Notes: generated by a model from the letters alone, not told the origin. A stretch of DNA of 64,000 bases from Flavobacterium sp. HTF (GCF_003105115.1 NZ_QETH01000008.1:49773-113772); one strand, 5' to 3'. Shown: positions 54,676 through 62,942, numbered from the stretch's first letter. Made by a program: numbers and translations.

Positions 54676-55017
54676 TCATCGGCCAATTACCTCTTTGCGA
54701 TGTGAAAGACCCCAGCTCCACAATTCGTATAATACTTTGTTCAGCGATCTTCCATGATCAGTTATTTCATACTCAATCAACACAGACGTATTATCATGGA
54801 CTTGGCGTCTGATAAGCTTATCGGTTTGAAGATTTTTTAATTCTCTTGCAAGAGTTTTATCTGTAATAGAAATTACTTCTTTCTTTAACTCATTGAAACG
54901 TTTTGGACCTGAACAAAGAGAATAAAGGATAAGCAGTTTCCAGTTTCCGCTCACTGCTTCGAGGGCATCCTTTATGGAAAGCATAGCTTTTGAACAATCT
55001 TTTTCCTGTGGTATCAT
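54676..55017 (-). CDS. HxlR-family winged-helix regulator
   Basis: Start set at ATG 55017 (113 residues, MIPQEKDCSKAML); the longer frame begins at a TTG inside the operator. The N-terminal cysteine of DCSKAM, the ALEAVSGNWKLLILYSLCSGPKRFNELKKEVISITDKTLARELKNLQ wHTH and the terminal dimer helix are intact. Divergent from the MFS-methyltransferase operon across a 108-bp gap that contains a 36-bp near-perfect dyad, so it should repress both directions. Confidence 0.88.
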   Translation of the reverse strand: MIPQEKDCSKAMLSIKDALEAVSGNWKLLILYSLCSGPKRFNELKKEVISITDKTLARELKNLQTDKLIRRQVHDNTSVLIEYEITDHGRSLNKVLYELWSWGLSHRKEVIGR

Positions 55018-55035
55018 ACAATTATATTTTAGTTC

Positions 55036-55071
55036 ACTTCCCCTTTGGAAAGCACTTTCCAAAAGGGAAGT
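55036..55071. promoter_or_regulatory. 17-bp inverted repeat, HxlR operator
   Basis: ACTTCCCCTTTGGAAAG (55036-55052), two bases, CTTTCCAAAAGGGAAGT (55055-55071): one mismatch in 17 positions. A further half-site CTTTTGGAAAG follows at about 55077-55087. It covers the divergent promoters of hxlR and the MFS operon. Confidence 0.7.
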
Positions 55072-55125
55072 ACTGTCTTTTGGAAAGTAAATGTAGGTAA
55101 TTTTGAGCTGTAAAAAAGAAATGTA

Positions 55126-56664
55126 ATGATATCAATTGAAAGAAAACAACGAAAAATTATTTTAATTACAATTTGTCTGTCTCTGATGGCAGTTATAGCC
55201 TCAGTAAGCGGTTTGAATGTTGCTCAGTCAAAACTTGCTGTAGATTTTAATACTTCACAAAATACAGTATTATGGATGATAAATATTTATACTTTAGCCC
55301 TTGCGGCTTTGCTTCTCCCTCTAGGAGCACTGGGAGATCGCAAGGGTCGTAAACCTGCACTTCTTGCCGGTCTTACAATTTTTATTGTTGCAAGCGTTAT
55401 ATCTGGATTAGCAGTATCTGTAGAGATGATGATTCTAGCCCGATTTTTAAGTGGTGTGGGTGCGGCTTTAATAATGCCTGTAACCCTTGCAGTAATTACC
55501 TCTGGATTTCCAGTTGAGGAACGTTCAAATGCAATCGGAATCTGGACGGGTGTTGCCGGCGGCGGCGGCATTCTGGGAATGTATTTATCAGCACTATTGG
55601 TAGATTTTGCCAGTTGGAGATTATTATTTTTACTGCCCGTAGTTTTAGGTGTTGTTTCTATTATATTAACCAGTTTTTATCTGCCTAATTCTAAAGAGAA
55701 ATACAATCATCGTTATGATATTACAGGGGCCCTGCTTTCTGTAATAAGTATTTTTAGTTTTATCTATGCTCTTCATGAAGTTCCTTCTAAGGGTTGGAGT
55801 GAACCATTGCTGTTAATTATGCTCTTTGTCGGATTCACATCTCTCGTAGGGTTTGTTTTTTGGGAAATGCGTCATCCTTTACCGCTACTTGATATTCGTT
55901 TATTTAGAAAGCAAAGTCTCTCAAGCGGATCTATTACACTTTTAACGCTTTTTGGTGTTCAGGCGGGAATTTTTATTGTATTGTTTCCGTATTTCCAAGG
56001 TGTGTTAGGATGGTCAGGACTTCGTGCAACACTCGCGATGATGCCCATGGCTTTACTTATGATGACAGCTTCTGGAATTGCTCCTCGTATATCCTTGAAG
56101 ATTGGAACCAGGTTTACTATGGCAGTAGGGATTGCTTTAGGCAGTTTTGGGGCTGGACTTATGGCAGCTTTGGTTTCAGTCGAAGGCGGATACTTGTCTA
56201 TTCTGCCAGGACTTTTAGTGATAGGATTTGGTATGGGGCTTACTATGACTCCTTCAACAGAAGCAATTACTTCGTCACTTCCATTAGAAAGGCAGGGTGT
56301 AGCATCGGCATTAAATGACATTACAAGAGAACTCGGAACAGCTATTGGAGTAGCATTACTCGGATCTGTAGTCACAGCCGGATATAGTGCCGCTATTGAA
56401 CCACAACTCTATGTGTTTCCTGTAGATATTGCTAATAGCGCTAGTGAGGGTTTGTATACAGCATTAACAGTGGCTGCCAATGCTGGACCGAAATCTCAGA
56501 CACTTATAGAAGCTGCACGTTCGGCTTTTGTCTATGGCTGGCAGCAGTCTATGTGGATAGGTTCGGTTATTATGGCATTTTTGTTTTTTTATGTAATGGT
56601 TCGCGGACCTAAAAAAGGAGATATGAAGACTGAACATGATACTTTGCACATTAAAATCAAATAA
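55126..56664 (+). CDS. MFS transporter, DHA2/14-helix drug antiporter
   Basis: 512 residues, about 14 hydrophobic helices. The DHA2 signatures GLNVAQSKLAVDF (motif D1-like), LPLGALGDRKGRKPALLAG (motif A) and GVAGGGGILGMYLSALLVDFASWRLLFLL (motif C, Gly-rich) are present. It probably exports an organic compound with proton antiport. First gene of the operon facing HxlR; the methyltransferase follows 4 bp later. Confidence 0.93.
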   Translation: MISIERKQRKIILITICLSLMAVIASVSGLNVAQSKLAVDFNTSQNTVLWMINIYTLALAALLLPLGALGDRKGRKPALLAGLTIFIVASVISGLAVSVEMMILARFLSGVGAALIMPVTLAVITSGFPVEERSNAIGIWTGVAGGGGILGMYLSALLVDFASWRLLFLLPVVLGVVSIILTSFYLPNSKEKYNHRYDITGALLSVISIFSFIYALHEVPSKGWSEPLLLIMLFVGFTSLVGFVFWEMRHPLPLLDIRLFRKQSLSSGSITLLTLFGVQAGIFIVLFPYFQGVLGWSGLRATLAMMPMALLMMTASGIAPRISLKIGTRFTMAVGIALGSFGAGLMAALVSVEGGYLSILPGLLVIGFGMGLTMTPSTEAITSSLPLERQGVASALNDITRELGTAIGVALLGSVVTAGYSAAIEPQLYVFPVDIANSASEGLYTALTVAANAGPKSQTLIEAARSAFVYGWQQSMWIGSVIMAFLFFYVMVRGPKKGDMKTEHDTLHIKIK

Positions 56665-56668
56665 AATT

Positions 56669-57544
56669 ATGATTGAAATTTTTAAAACTAATATAACAGA
56701 TCAAAAACTCGCGAATTCTGTAATTGAGAAATTAAGAAAAGAATTTGTCGGCTCTTTAATTAATTTCGACCTTGATGACAATGATCGTATAATAAGAGTG
56801 GAAGCAGAGTTTGTTGATAGTATAAAGATTATTGAGATATTAGTACAGTTAGGAATTTCCTGTAAAATTATTCCTGATAAGCTGTGTCCTTCGAAAAATA
56901 ACTCTTCAAAAGAGATGCAGGAACAATGGGATAATTGTTTCAGGTCCAATCAAGCAGTTTGGGGCTTTGAACCGGCTCAGGCTGCCGTATTGGCAAATGA
57001 ATTGTTTATTGCCAATAACGTTAAAAAAGTACTTATTCCGGGATTTGGATATGGACGGAATGCACAGATTTTTACAGATAACGGGATGAATGTTACAGGT
57101 ATTGAAATATCAGAAGAGGCTATTAGTATTGCAAAGCAGAATTACAAAGGAGAAGTAGAAATTATTCAAGGATCTGTAACCGAAATACCTTTTAATTCTG
57201 TTTGCTATGACGCAATTTTTTGTCATGGGCTTCTTTATCTGCTCAATGCAGTACAGCGCAGTGAAATGCTCAATGTTTGTTATAATCATCTAAAGCCAGG
57301 AGGATATTTGTATTTTTCGGTAATATCTAAAAAAGCGTCCAATTATGGTAATGGAAAGCAGATTGCGCCGGACACTTTTGAAAATACTCGGGGAGTGCAG
57401 GTTTTCTTTTATGATCAAGAGTCTATAAATAATGAGTTTGGACAATATGGTATTGAAGATACGTTCGAAATTTCTGAATATGCCGGCACATCTAAAAAAG
57501 GTTCTTTTGATTTTATTGTAACAGTATGCAGAAAACCGCTTTAG
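56669..57544 (+). CDS. Class I SAM-dependent methyltransferase
   Basis: Start set at ATG 56669, 4 bp after the MFS stop; 291 residues. A 90-residue N-terminal extension precedes the fold. Motif I is VLIPGFGYGRNAQIF, which replaces the common E/D-G-G with P-G-F-G-Y-G, as in thiopurine/tellurite-type methyltransferases. VTGIEISEEAISIAKQNY and DAIFCHGLLYLLNAVQR complete it. Together with the exporter and HxlR switch it suggests detoxification by methylation and efflux (inference). Confidence 0.82.
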   Translation: MIEIFKTNITDQKLANSVIEKLRKEFVGSLINFDLDDNDRIIRVEAEFVDSIKIIEILVQLGISCKIIPDKLCPSKNNSSKEMQEQWDNCFRSNQAVWGFEPAQAAVLANELFIANNVKKVLIPGFGYGRNAQIFTDNGMNVTGIEISEEAISIAKQNYKGEVEIIQGSVTEIPFNSVCYDAIFCHGLLYLLNAVQRSEMLNVCYNHLKPGGYLYFSVISKKASNYGNGKQIAPDTFENTRGVQVFFYDQESINNEFGQYGIEDTFEISEYAGTSKKGSFDFIVTVCRKPL

Positions 57545-57579
57545 TTAAAAAGTGCTAATTTAATTTACCCTTATAACGC

Positions 57580-57614
57580 TTAACATTATTTAACCAAACT
57601 TAACACTACTTAAC
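57580..57614. promoter_or_regulatory. Four TTAAC boxes at exact 10-bp spacing
   Basis: TTAAC begins at 57580, 57590, 57600 and 57610: TTAACATTAT, TTAACCAAAC, TTAACACTAC, TTAACTCTAA. The direct repeats are in phase with the DNA helix, about 70-105 bp upstream of the lipoprotein gene start (57685). Response regulators of the OmpR/PhoB type bind direct repeats of similar size (the PhoP box of Bacillus is TTAACA). Confidence 0.6.
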
Positions 57615-57684
57615 TCTAATTCATAGTAGGTTTGTTTTGTTAAAAAACAACAACAATTTAATACTAATTTTAAAAAAAAAACAC

Positions 57685-58725
57685 ATGAAAAAAAACAATG
57701 AAATCCTTACTGCTAAATCATCACCTGCAATTAAAAAAAAGAAAATTATAAATCTTCGCTTCTTTGCCTTTTTTGTTTCTGTACTATTATTGACAATATT
57801 TTCTTCTTCTTGTAGCAATGACAGTAAGGATAGTTCTGATCAGGATGTTGTAAATGAAACATCCTGTAAAGATTATCCTTTGCATTTAGTTATCGGAACT
57901 ACAGTTTTCGATTTTGTATACAATTCACAAAATAAACCTGTAAAGTTGCTTACCAAGATCAAAAACATAAAAGCACCTTTGGAAGATCCAATAAAAACAA
58001 CCTATACCATTGATTATTCTGCACAAGGAAAACCGAGTAAAATTTCAAAAACTATCGGAGACAAACTGGAGAAGTATTATTTATTGGACTATAATGTAAA
58101 TGGAGTATTAATTAAACAATCAGAGTATAATCCAGAAGGAGTAATAACAACTTACACTACTGCAGAATATGATACAAAAGGCCTATTAATAAAAATAACA
58201 AGTCATACTGATAATAGTGGTAAGGATAATGTGGTAACAACCACTTACGAATATGCCAACGGAAATTTATTTAAAAAAAACATATCAAACTTGTACCTCC
58301 CAAATACAGATAAATATCACAATCTTGAATTTATCTATACCTATTATCAGGATAAAGAAACAAAAATAAAACCATTTTTTGAAGGGCTTTCAGGATTGTG
58401 CTTTATCGCAAATGTTGCAGGGAGTAGAGAGCTTCAATATCTTCCTAGAGAAAATAGCGATCAAATTTTTTACTTCCTGGAAACAAGTGCCAATAAGAAT
58501 ATGTTAAAAGATGTTAGAATCAACTCAGATCTAAGTAATCTTCAGGCAGAAACAAGTATTGATTATTCTTATACTTATGATAAAGAAGGATACCCGACAG
58601 TACAAAAAGGAACTCTTGCCACGAAGGTTTATAGTTCTGTGCCAACACAATTTGGAGTACCGTTGATCACAACCAGTGACTATAATAATCCTTTTGAAAA
58701 AACAGTTAATTATTTCTGTGATTAA
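57685..58725 (+). CDS. Hypothetical lipoprotein (YD-repeat-like motifs)
   Basis: Start set at ATG 57685, giving 346 residues that begin MKKNNEIL; an upstream frame adds no signal. A hydrophobic helix (FFAFFVSVLLLTIFSSSC) ends in a lipobox cysteine. The rest has tandem strands such as TYTIDYSAQGKPSKISKTIGD, YLLDYNVNGVLIKQSEYN, TYTTAEYDTKGLLIKITSHTD and SYTYDKEGYPTVQKG, short repeats with a (Y.YD..G.L.K) pattern close to RHS/YD-type motifs. Function unknown. The phased TTAAC boxes are upstream. Confidence 0.7.
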   Translation: MKKNNEILTAKSSPAIKKKKIINLRFFAFFVSVLLLTIFSSSCSNDSKDSSDQDVVNETSCKDYPLHLVIGTTVFDFVYNSQNKPVKLLTKIKNIKAPLEDPIKTTYTIDYSAQGKPSKISKTIGDKLEKYYLLDYNVNGVLIKQSEYNPEGVITTYTTAEYDTKGLLIKITSHTDNSGKDNVVTTTYEYANGNLFKKNISNLYLPNTDKYHNLEFIYTYYQDKETKIKPFFEGLSGLCFIANVAGSRELQYLPRENSDQIFYFLETSANKNMLKDVRINSDLSNLQAETSIDYSYTYDKEGYPTVQKGTLATKVYSSVPTQFGVPLITTSDYNNPFEKTVNYFCD

Positions 58726-59022
58726 AGTTCTATCTTCCCTGTTTAAAATTTAAATGGAGTAAGTATAACTTGCCTTTGTTTTTATACCTTAAATAATGTG
58801 CTAATTAAGAAGGGTAAATTAAGTTATCAATCATCAAATTTTATATGCCTACGCAAATGACATAGAATAAGATTTTAAAAAGATACCTAAGTCCAATCTA
58901 TGATTTTTTGTGACTTTTATAAGCACTTAAAGGAGCAAATATTTTTATTTGCTCCTTTAATTTTGTTTTGCAAATGGAACGTTATGTATATTTAAAACAA
59001 ATATCTCGGATATTTCATAGCT
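58726..59022. other. Gap with a terminator for the lipoprotein gene
   Basis: No gene seen. TTAAAGGAGCAAAT (58927-58940) and ATTTGCTCCTTTAA (58947-58960) form a perfect 14-bp stem with a T-rich tail, about 200 bp after the lipoprotein stop. Confidence 0.6.
58927..58970 (+). terminator. Perfect 14-bp hairpin with T-rich tail
   Basis: Stem TTAAAGGAGCAAAT/ATTTGCTCCTTTAA, loop of six bases, then TTTTGTTTTG. Serves the lipoprotein transcript; it can also act towards the IS110 remnant. Confidence 0.75.
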
Positions 59023-59235
59023 TTAGAAAAGTGATATATTAGGTAGATCATTACCAAGAAGAATTTTAAGGGACCTGTAAAATTTAAATACGGCCAGCAG
59101 GAATCCTGGGCAACAACAGTCATCGAGTACGTTCTGTGAAAACAAATCAGTTTCAATGGAAACGGTACAGCTTTTTTTGTGAATATTTAAACCAATGAAT
59201 ATCTTTGGTTGTATTAATGCATCCTGTAATTGCAT
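59023..59235 (-). pseudogene. Decayed IS110-family transposase N-terminus
   Basis: 70 residues. FIGLNIHKKSCTVSIETDLF matches the start of IS110 DEDD transposases (Y/F-I-G-x-D-I-H-K-K-S...V-S-I-x-T), here with N in place of the catalytic D. After that the frame becomes unrelated, but the +1 frame reads FHRTYSM, like the HKTFSM block that should follow, so a frameshift occurred. The remaining 250 residues of the protein are missing. No IS ends were found. Confidence 0.65.
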
Positions 59236-59373
59236 AATCTTGGTTTTAGTAATTCTATGTTATGCTTTTACATAGATGATACAAAACATATTTGGTCAAT
59301 AGAGATCATTGTGCCGTAGAAACAGAAAAAAGCGTAACAAATAAACCTCACAAACTTTTTTATATAGATCAAA

Positions 59374-59943
59374 ATGTTCGAAATATTAAGAAAACAATTT
59401 GAAACCATAGTTAATCTTAATGATGATGAATTTGAAATAATTAAATCACATTTTACTGAAAAATCATTTGCTAAAAATGAATATGTTTTTGTAGAAGAAG
59501 ATTATGTTGAAAATTGTTATTTTGTAGTAAATGGAATTTTAAAATTGGTATTTGTAAATGATTTAGGCAAAGAATTTATTTTTTCTATTGTTACCGAGAA
59601 TCGTTGGGAGAGTGATTTTACAGCTTATTTTACCAAATCAAAAGCAACAATGTATTTAAAGTGTGTCAAAAACACACATCTTTTTTGCCTTTCGCTGACA
59701 AACTATAATAAGTTATGTAGCGAATTCCCTAAAATGCAAAGTTTTTTCCACCAAAAATCAACGTTAGGATTTATAACAACACAACAACGCTTATTGTCTT
59801 TTCTCACAACAAACATTCAACAGCGATATGAAATGATGTTGAAAAATCAACCAGACTTACATAATAAAATTTCTAAAACATTACTTGCATCTTATCTTGG
59901 GGTATCACGAGAAACATTAAGCAGGTTATATTCAAAAAAGTGA
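59374..59943 (+). CDS. Crp/Fnr-family transcriptional regulator
   Basis: 189 residues. A cyclic-nucleotide-binding-type beta-roll (FAKNEYVFVEEDYVENCYFVVNGILKLVF) and a C-terminal HTH (LLASYLGVSRETLSRLY). The cAMP contact residues are not conserved and no iron-sulfur cysteines are seen, so the effector is open. An NTF2-like gene follows after 64 bp on the same strand and is a likely target. Confidence 0.9.
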   Translation: MFEILRKQFETIVNLNDDEFEIIKSHFTEKSFAKNEYVFVEEDYVENCYFVVNGILKLVFVNDLGKEFIFSIVTENRWESDFTAYFTKSKATMYLKCVKNTHLFCLSLTNYNKLCSEFPKMQSFFHQKSTLGFITTQQRLLSFLTTNIQQRYEMMLKNQPDLHNKISKTLLASYLGVSRETLSRLYSKK

Positions 59944-60007
59944 TGTAAATCACAAAATATAGTTTGATTACATTTTAGTTTTGCTAAATAACCTTAAAAA
60001 AAATAAA

Positions 60008-60361
60008 ATGGAAAATCAAATTCACAACTTAATTAAAAAAGCATATTTAGCTTTTAATTCAAGAGACATTTCAACTGCATTATCAACATTTCACGAAAAT
60101 GTAGAGTGGCCAAAAGCTTTTGAAGGAGGTTACGTAAATGGTCATAAAGAAATAAGAGAATATTGGACGAGACAATGGACTGAAATTAATGCAATTGTTG
60201 AGCCAATTAGTATTATTGAAATATCTAAACAAAAATATGAAGTTAAACTTCATCAATTAGTGAAAGATTTACAAGGAGAAATTTTATTTGACGGAATAAT
60301 TAAACATATTTTTACAGTTAAAGATAATTTACTTTCAAGAATGGACATTGAACTTGATTAA
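60008..60361 (+). CDS. SnoaL/NTF2-like protein
   Basis: Start set at ATG 60008 (117 residues, MENQIHNLIKKAYLAF). The signature LIKKAYLAFNSRDISTALSTFHENVEW, YVNGHKEIREYWTRQW and the later HIFTVKDNLLSRMDIEL is that of SnoaL-like proteins. The fold can be an isomerase, a hydrolase or a simple binder. Downstream of the Crp/Fnr gene; just before the right direct repeat. Confidence 0.78.
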   Translation: MENQIHNLIKKAYLAFNSRDISTALSTFHENVEWPKAFEGGYVNGHKEIREYWTRQWTEINAIVEPISIIEISKQKYEVKLHQLVKDLQGEILFDGIIKHIFTVKDNLLSRMDIELD

Positions 60362-60454
60362 ATAATAATTAGGTTTAAACTAATCTAAAAAGATAAATGA
60401 CCCCTAACAGCACCTAATTGAAATTGCTGCTTATGTGGTCGTTGGAAGTGCCAC

Positions 60455-60619
60455 GATTTTGCCATAGAGATTTTGGGCGGTTTTAAAAAATTTGAAAATC
60501 ATTATAAAAGCAAAAAACCTGCGAATCCTAAGATTTGCAGGTTTTACTACGTTTTTGAAAAGATTTAAAAACTTTCGTTTCTGTTACCTTTTTAGTGGGG
60601 AGAGCAGGATTCGAACCTG
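60455..60619. repeat. Right copy of the ~165-bp direct repeat (tRNA-Tyr 3' end and flank)
   Basis: Same sequence as 46902-47067 apart from scattered changes and single-base indels, same orientation. This copy runs into the complete tRNA-Tyr. Contains the CCTGCGAATC hairpin (60512-60541), which is the natural downstream terminator of the tRNA. Confidence 0.85.
60512..60541 (-). terminator. Terminator hairpin downstream of tRNA-Tyr
   Basis: AACCTGCGAATC-CTAA-GATTTGCAGGTT followed by T-run on the minus strand side (TTTTTTGC). It lies 55 bp after the tRNA 3' end. Confidence 0.65.
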
Positions 60620-60676
60620 CGAAGTTCACACAGCAGATTTACAGTCTGCCCTCGTTGGCCGCTTGAGTATCTCCCC
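60596..60676 (-). tRNA. tRNA-Tyr (GTA)
   Basis: 81 nt. The acceptor GGGGAGA pairs with TCTCCCC, followed by discriminator A; no encoded CCA. The anticodon loop is CTGTAAA with GTA, in stem CAGA/TCTG. A long variable arm typical of tRNA-Tyr (class II) and the T-arm CAGGTTCGAATCCTG are present. Its 3' 24 bases are duplicated at 47044-47067. Confidence 0.95.
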
Positions 60677-60817
60677 TCGAAGCTTTGTATTGTTGCGCTT
60701 TGTTGTTCTAAGCGGTTGCAAATATAGTAACGTTTTCCATGTTTGCAAAGAAAAATCAAACTTAATTTTAAGTTATTTTTAAGTTATTTTTTAATTGATT
60801 GGAATTGAATAAAATAA

Positions 60818-60842
60818 AAAAATCTCCACTAGGGAGATTTTT
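60818..60842 (-). terminator. Terminator of the TlpA-like gene
   Basis: AAAAATCTCC-CTAGT-GGAGATTTTT on the minus strand with A/T flanks, 23 bp after the TAA at 60865. Confidence 0.75.
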
Positions 60843-60864
60843 TATTTTATTTTAAAAAGTAGGA

Positions 60865-62031
60865 TTATTTTGCTAGTAATTCTACGATCTTAGCTTTCAA
60901 TTCTGGTCCTCTTAAGTCCTGAGCAACTACTTTTCCTGATGCATCAAGAATAAAAGTTGCAGGAATAGATTCAACTCCGTATTGCTTTGCAATTGGTTCG
61001 TCCCAGTATTTTAAATTCGAAACGTGTGTCCATGTTAACCCATCTTTTGCAATGGCTTCTTTCCAGGCACCTTCTTCTTTATCTAAAGAAACACCAATGA
61101 TGTTTAATCCTTTTGAATGTAGTTCTTTGTAAATAGCTACAACGTTTGGATTTTCTTTTCTGCATGGTCCGCACCATGAAGCCCAAAAATCAACAATAGT
61201 AACTTTACCTAAGCTTTCCTTAAGAGAAACTACTTTTCCCTGAGGATTAGGCGCAGAAAAATCTGCTCTTCATTTAGCGCTGCCTACAGGAGGAGCTGTT
61301 GCACCAACTGACGGCATTTTTGCCTGACCTAGTTTAGTTTTGATTTCTTTTCCAGGAGTAGTGTTTTTTAAAGACTCATCTAATGAGTTGTATAAAGCTT
61401 CAGCTTTTTTTACATCTGTAGAAGGATCTCCTAACATTCCCTGAATGATCAAAGCAGAAATATAAGATTTTGGGTGGCTTTCAGCGTAAGCTAAATATTT
61501 CTTTTTAGAATCTGCCTGTACTTCAGTCTGGATTGCCATAAACTCTTTCATTAAACCGTTGATAGTTGCAGTATCCTGAGTTTGTTGAGCAGTTTGCATT
61601 TTCTGAGTATTTTTCTTTTGGAAATCTACTAATCTCTTTTGAGTTTTTGTAAGTTCAGCATTAAATGTTGTGTACTCATCATTATTGTAAGTTCCTGAGA
61701 TTTTAGTTTTGTGGATACTGTCTTTATCAATAGCGATAGTAATTTCTCCAGTTTCTAAGATAAACGGAATAGGTCCGTTAGCACCTTGTAGAATTAATGT
61801 GTGAAAAGCTGGTTCAGTTACTTTTCCTTTTATTTCAAATTTCCCGTCCTGAACTTTTACAGTATCAAGAGCAAGTGGCATTTTTGTTGCAGGATCCTGT
61901 CCTTGTAGAACGATAGTTTTTCCGTTTTCGATACCTTTTGCAGTTCCGGTAATTAAGTACTCTCCATCTTTAACTTTGCTGCATGAAATTATCGCTACAG
62001 AAGCAGTTAGTAAAAAAAATATTTTTTTCAT
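60865..62031 (-). pseudogene. TlpA-type thiol-disulfide lipoprotein interrupted by in-frame TGA
   Basis: ATG 62031 starts a lipoprotein (IISC, C17) with a DUF4369-like N-terminal domain (GTAKGIENGKTIVLQGQDP). The frame stops at TGA (61270-61272) after residue 253 (PPVGSAK). The same frame continues at once RADFSAPNPQGKVVSLKE and holds a complete thioredoxin domain with WASWCGPCR, VESIPATFILDASGKVV and TAA at 60865-60867. Without the TGA it would be one 388-codon protein, the normal size of Bacteroidota DUF4369-TlpA thiol-disulfide reductases. No good start codon serves the second half alone. Nonsense mutation or sequence error. Confidence 0.85.
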
Positions 62032-62239
62032 TATAAAAAATTAATTAGTTAATTGATTTGTGCAACAAAAGTATCTAAAAAAATAAATTATAAAGAATTT
62101 TGTTGCCTAAAATTTTGTTATAGTTTTTTTATGCTTAATTCTCATGTTTTCAGTGTATTTGTTTGCGAAATCTAACTTAAAACTTTTAATATTTTTATTA
62201 TATAGAATGTATAAGCATAAAATTTTAATTTATAAGCAT

Positions 62240-62271
62240 AAAAAAAGCACCCTTTTGTGAGGATGCTTATA
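62240..62271 (-). terminator. Terminator of the J-domain/KTSC gene
   Basis: Minus strand: AAGCATCCT...AGGGTGCTT with T-run TTTTTTTA. 22 bp after the stop at 62293. Confidence 0.65.
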
Positions 62272-62292
62272 TAGATATTTTACGAGGTAAAT

Positions 62293-62733
62293 CTATTCCT
62301 GATTTGTTTTCTTTCTCCAGGTAAAAGAGTTAAGAATGTGTCTTTTTGCAAATCTTCCAGGAGAATCTGCATTTACCATTTTCACATAAGTAGCTTTAGG
62401 AACACTGATGTATTCGTAAACACTTCCGTTAGAGAAATCAATGATTAAACGGCCTTCAACAAATTTATAATCTGTAATTGAACAAGTACTAATCGTTTCA
62501 GTATATTCAGGTAGATTAAGTTTAATCGTTTCAGGATTAATACTTACCAAAAAGTGATACGCTTCAATAATAGCTTTACTTTTCTCTTCTGCAGCTTTTA
62601 AACCAGCATCATCACCCTGAAATTTATCCGGATGAGATTCTTTCATCGCATTACGATAAATTGTTTTTAAATCTTTTAATTCTGCAGTTTTGTCTACATT
62701 TAGTAACTTACGGTATTCAACTATTTTTTTCAT
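62293..62733 (-). CDS. J-domain protein with C-terminal KTSC domain
   Basis: 146 residues. A short J-domain (about 5-62) keeps the H34-P35-D36 motif needed to stimulate Hsp70 ATPase (KTIYRNAMKESHPDKFQ). Residues about 82-146 form a KTSC domain (VEGRLIIDFSNGSVYEYISVPKATYVKMVNADSPGRFAKRHILNSF), a family linked to a lysyl-tRNA-synthetase-like insertion and of unknown function. It probably recruits DnaK to a specific partner. Monocistronic. Confidence 0.88.
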   Translation of the reverse strand: MKKIVEYRKLLNVDKTAELKDLKTIYRNAMKESHPDKFQGDDAGLKAAEEKSKAIIEAYHFLVSINPETIKLNLPEYTETISTCSITDYKFVEGRLIIDFSNGSVYEYISVPKATYVKMVNADSPGRFAKRHILNSFTWRKKTNQE

Positions 62734-62942
62734 AAATAAAAGGTAACTTCTTGTCTATTAGTTTGAAATGGATATTTTTAGCTTCAAAACGACAAATTTT
62801 TTGCAAAGGTACACTTTTTTTTAACTTTTTACTTTTGAAGGAAAAAATATTATGAAAATATGTAAAATGTTAGAAGTAAGAGGATAAAAAAAATAATAGA
62901 AAGGCAAGAAAAGTTTTATACCAGGTAATGTCATAAAAACAA

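Noticed and set aside
54560..54757. 65-codon plus-strand frame between the AraC and HxlR genes
   Set aside because: Its end overlaps the hxlR gene and its residues show no domain or signal.
55959..56375. 138-codon frame antisense to the MFS gene
   Set aside because: Shadow of a transporter gene; low-complexity Pro/Ile/Ala composition.
60492..60782. 96-codon plus-strand frame reading SRIRTCEVHTADLQSALVG
   Set aside because: It is the antisense translation of the complete tRNA-Tyr, a known annotation artefact.
61270..61272. Selenocysteine at the TGA of the TlpA-like gene
   Set aside because: The TGA is in the linker, not at the redox site, which has normal WCGPC. No SECIS-like hairpin directly after it was seen.
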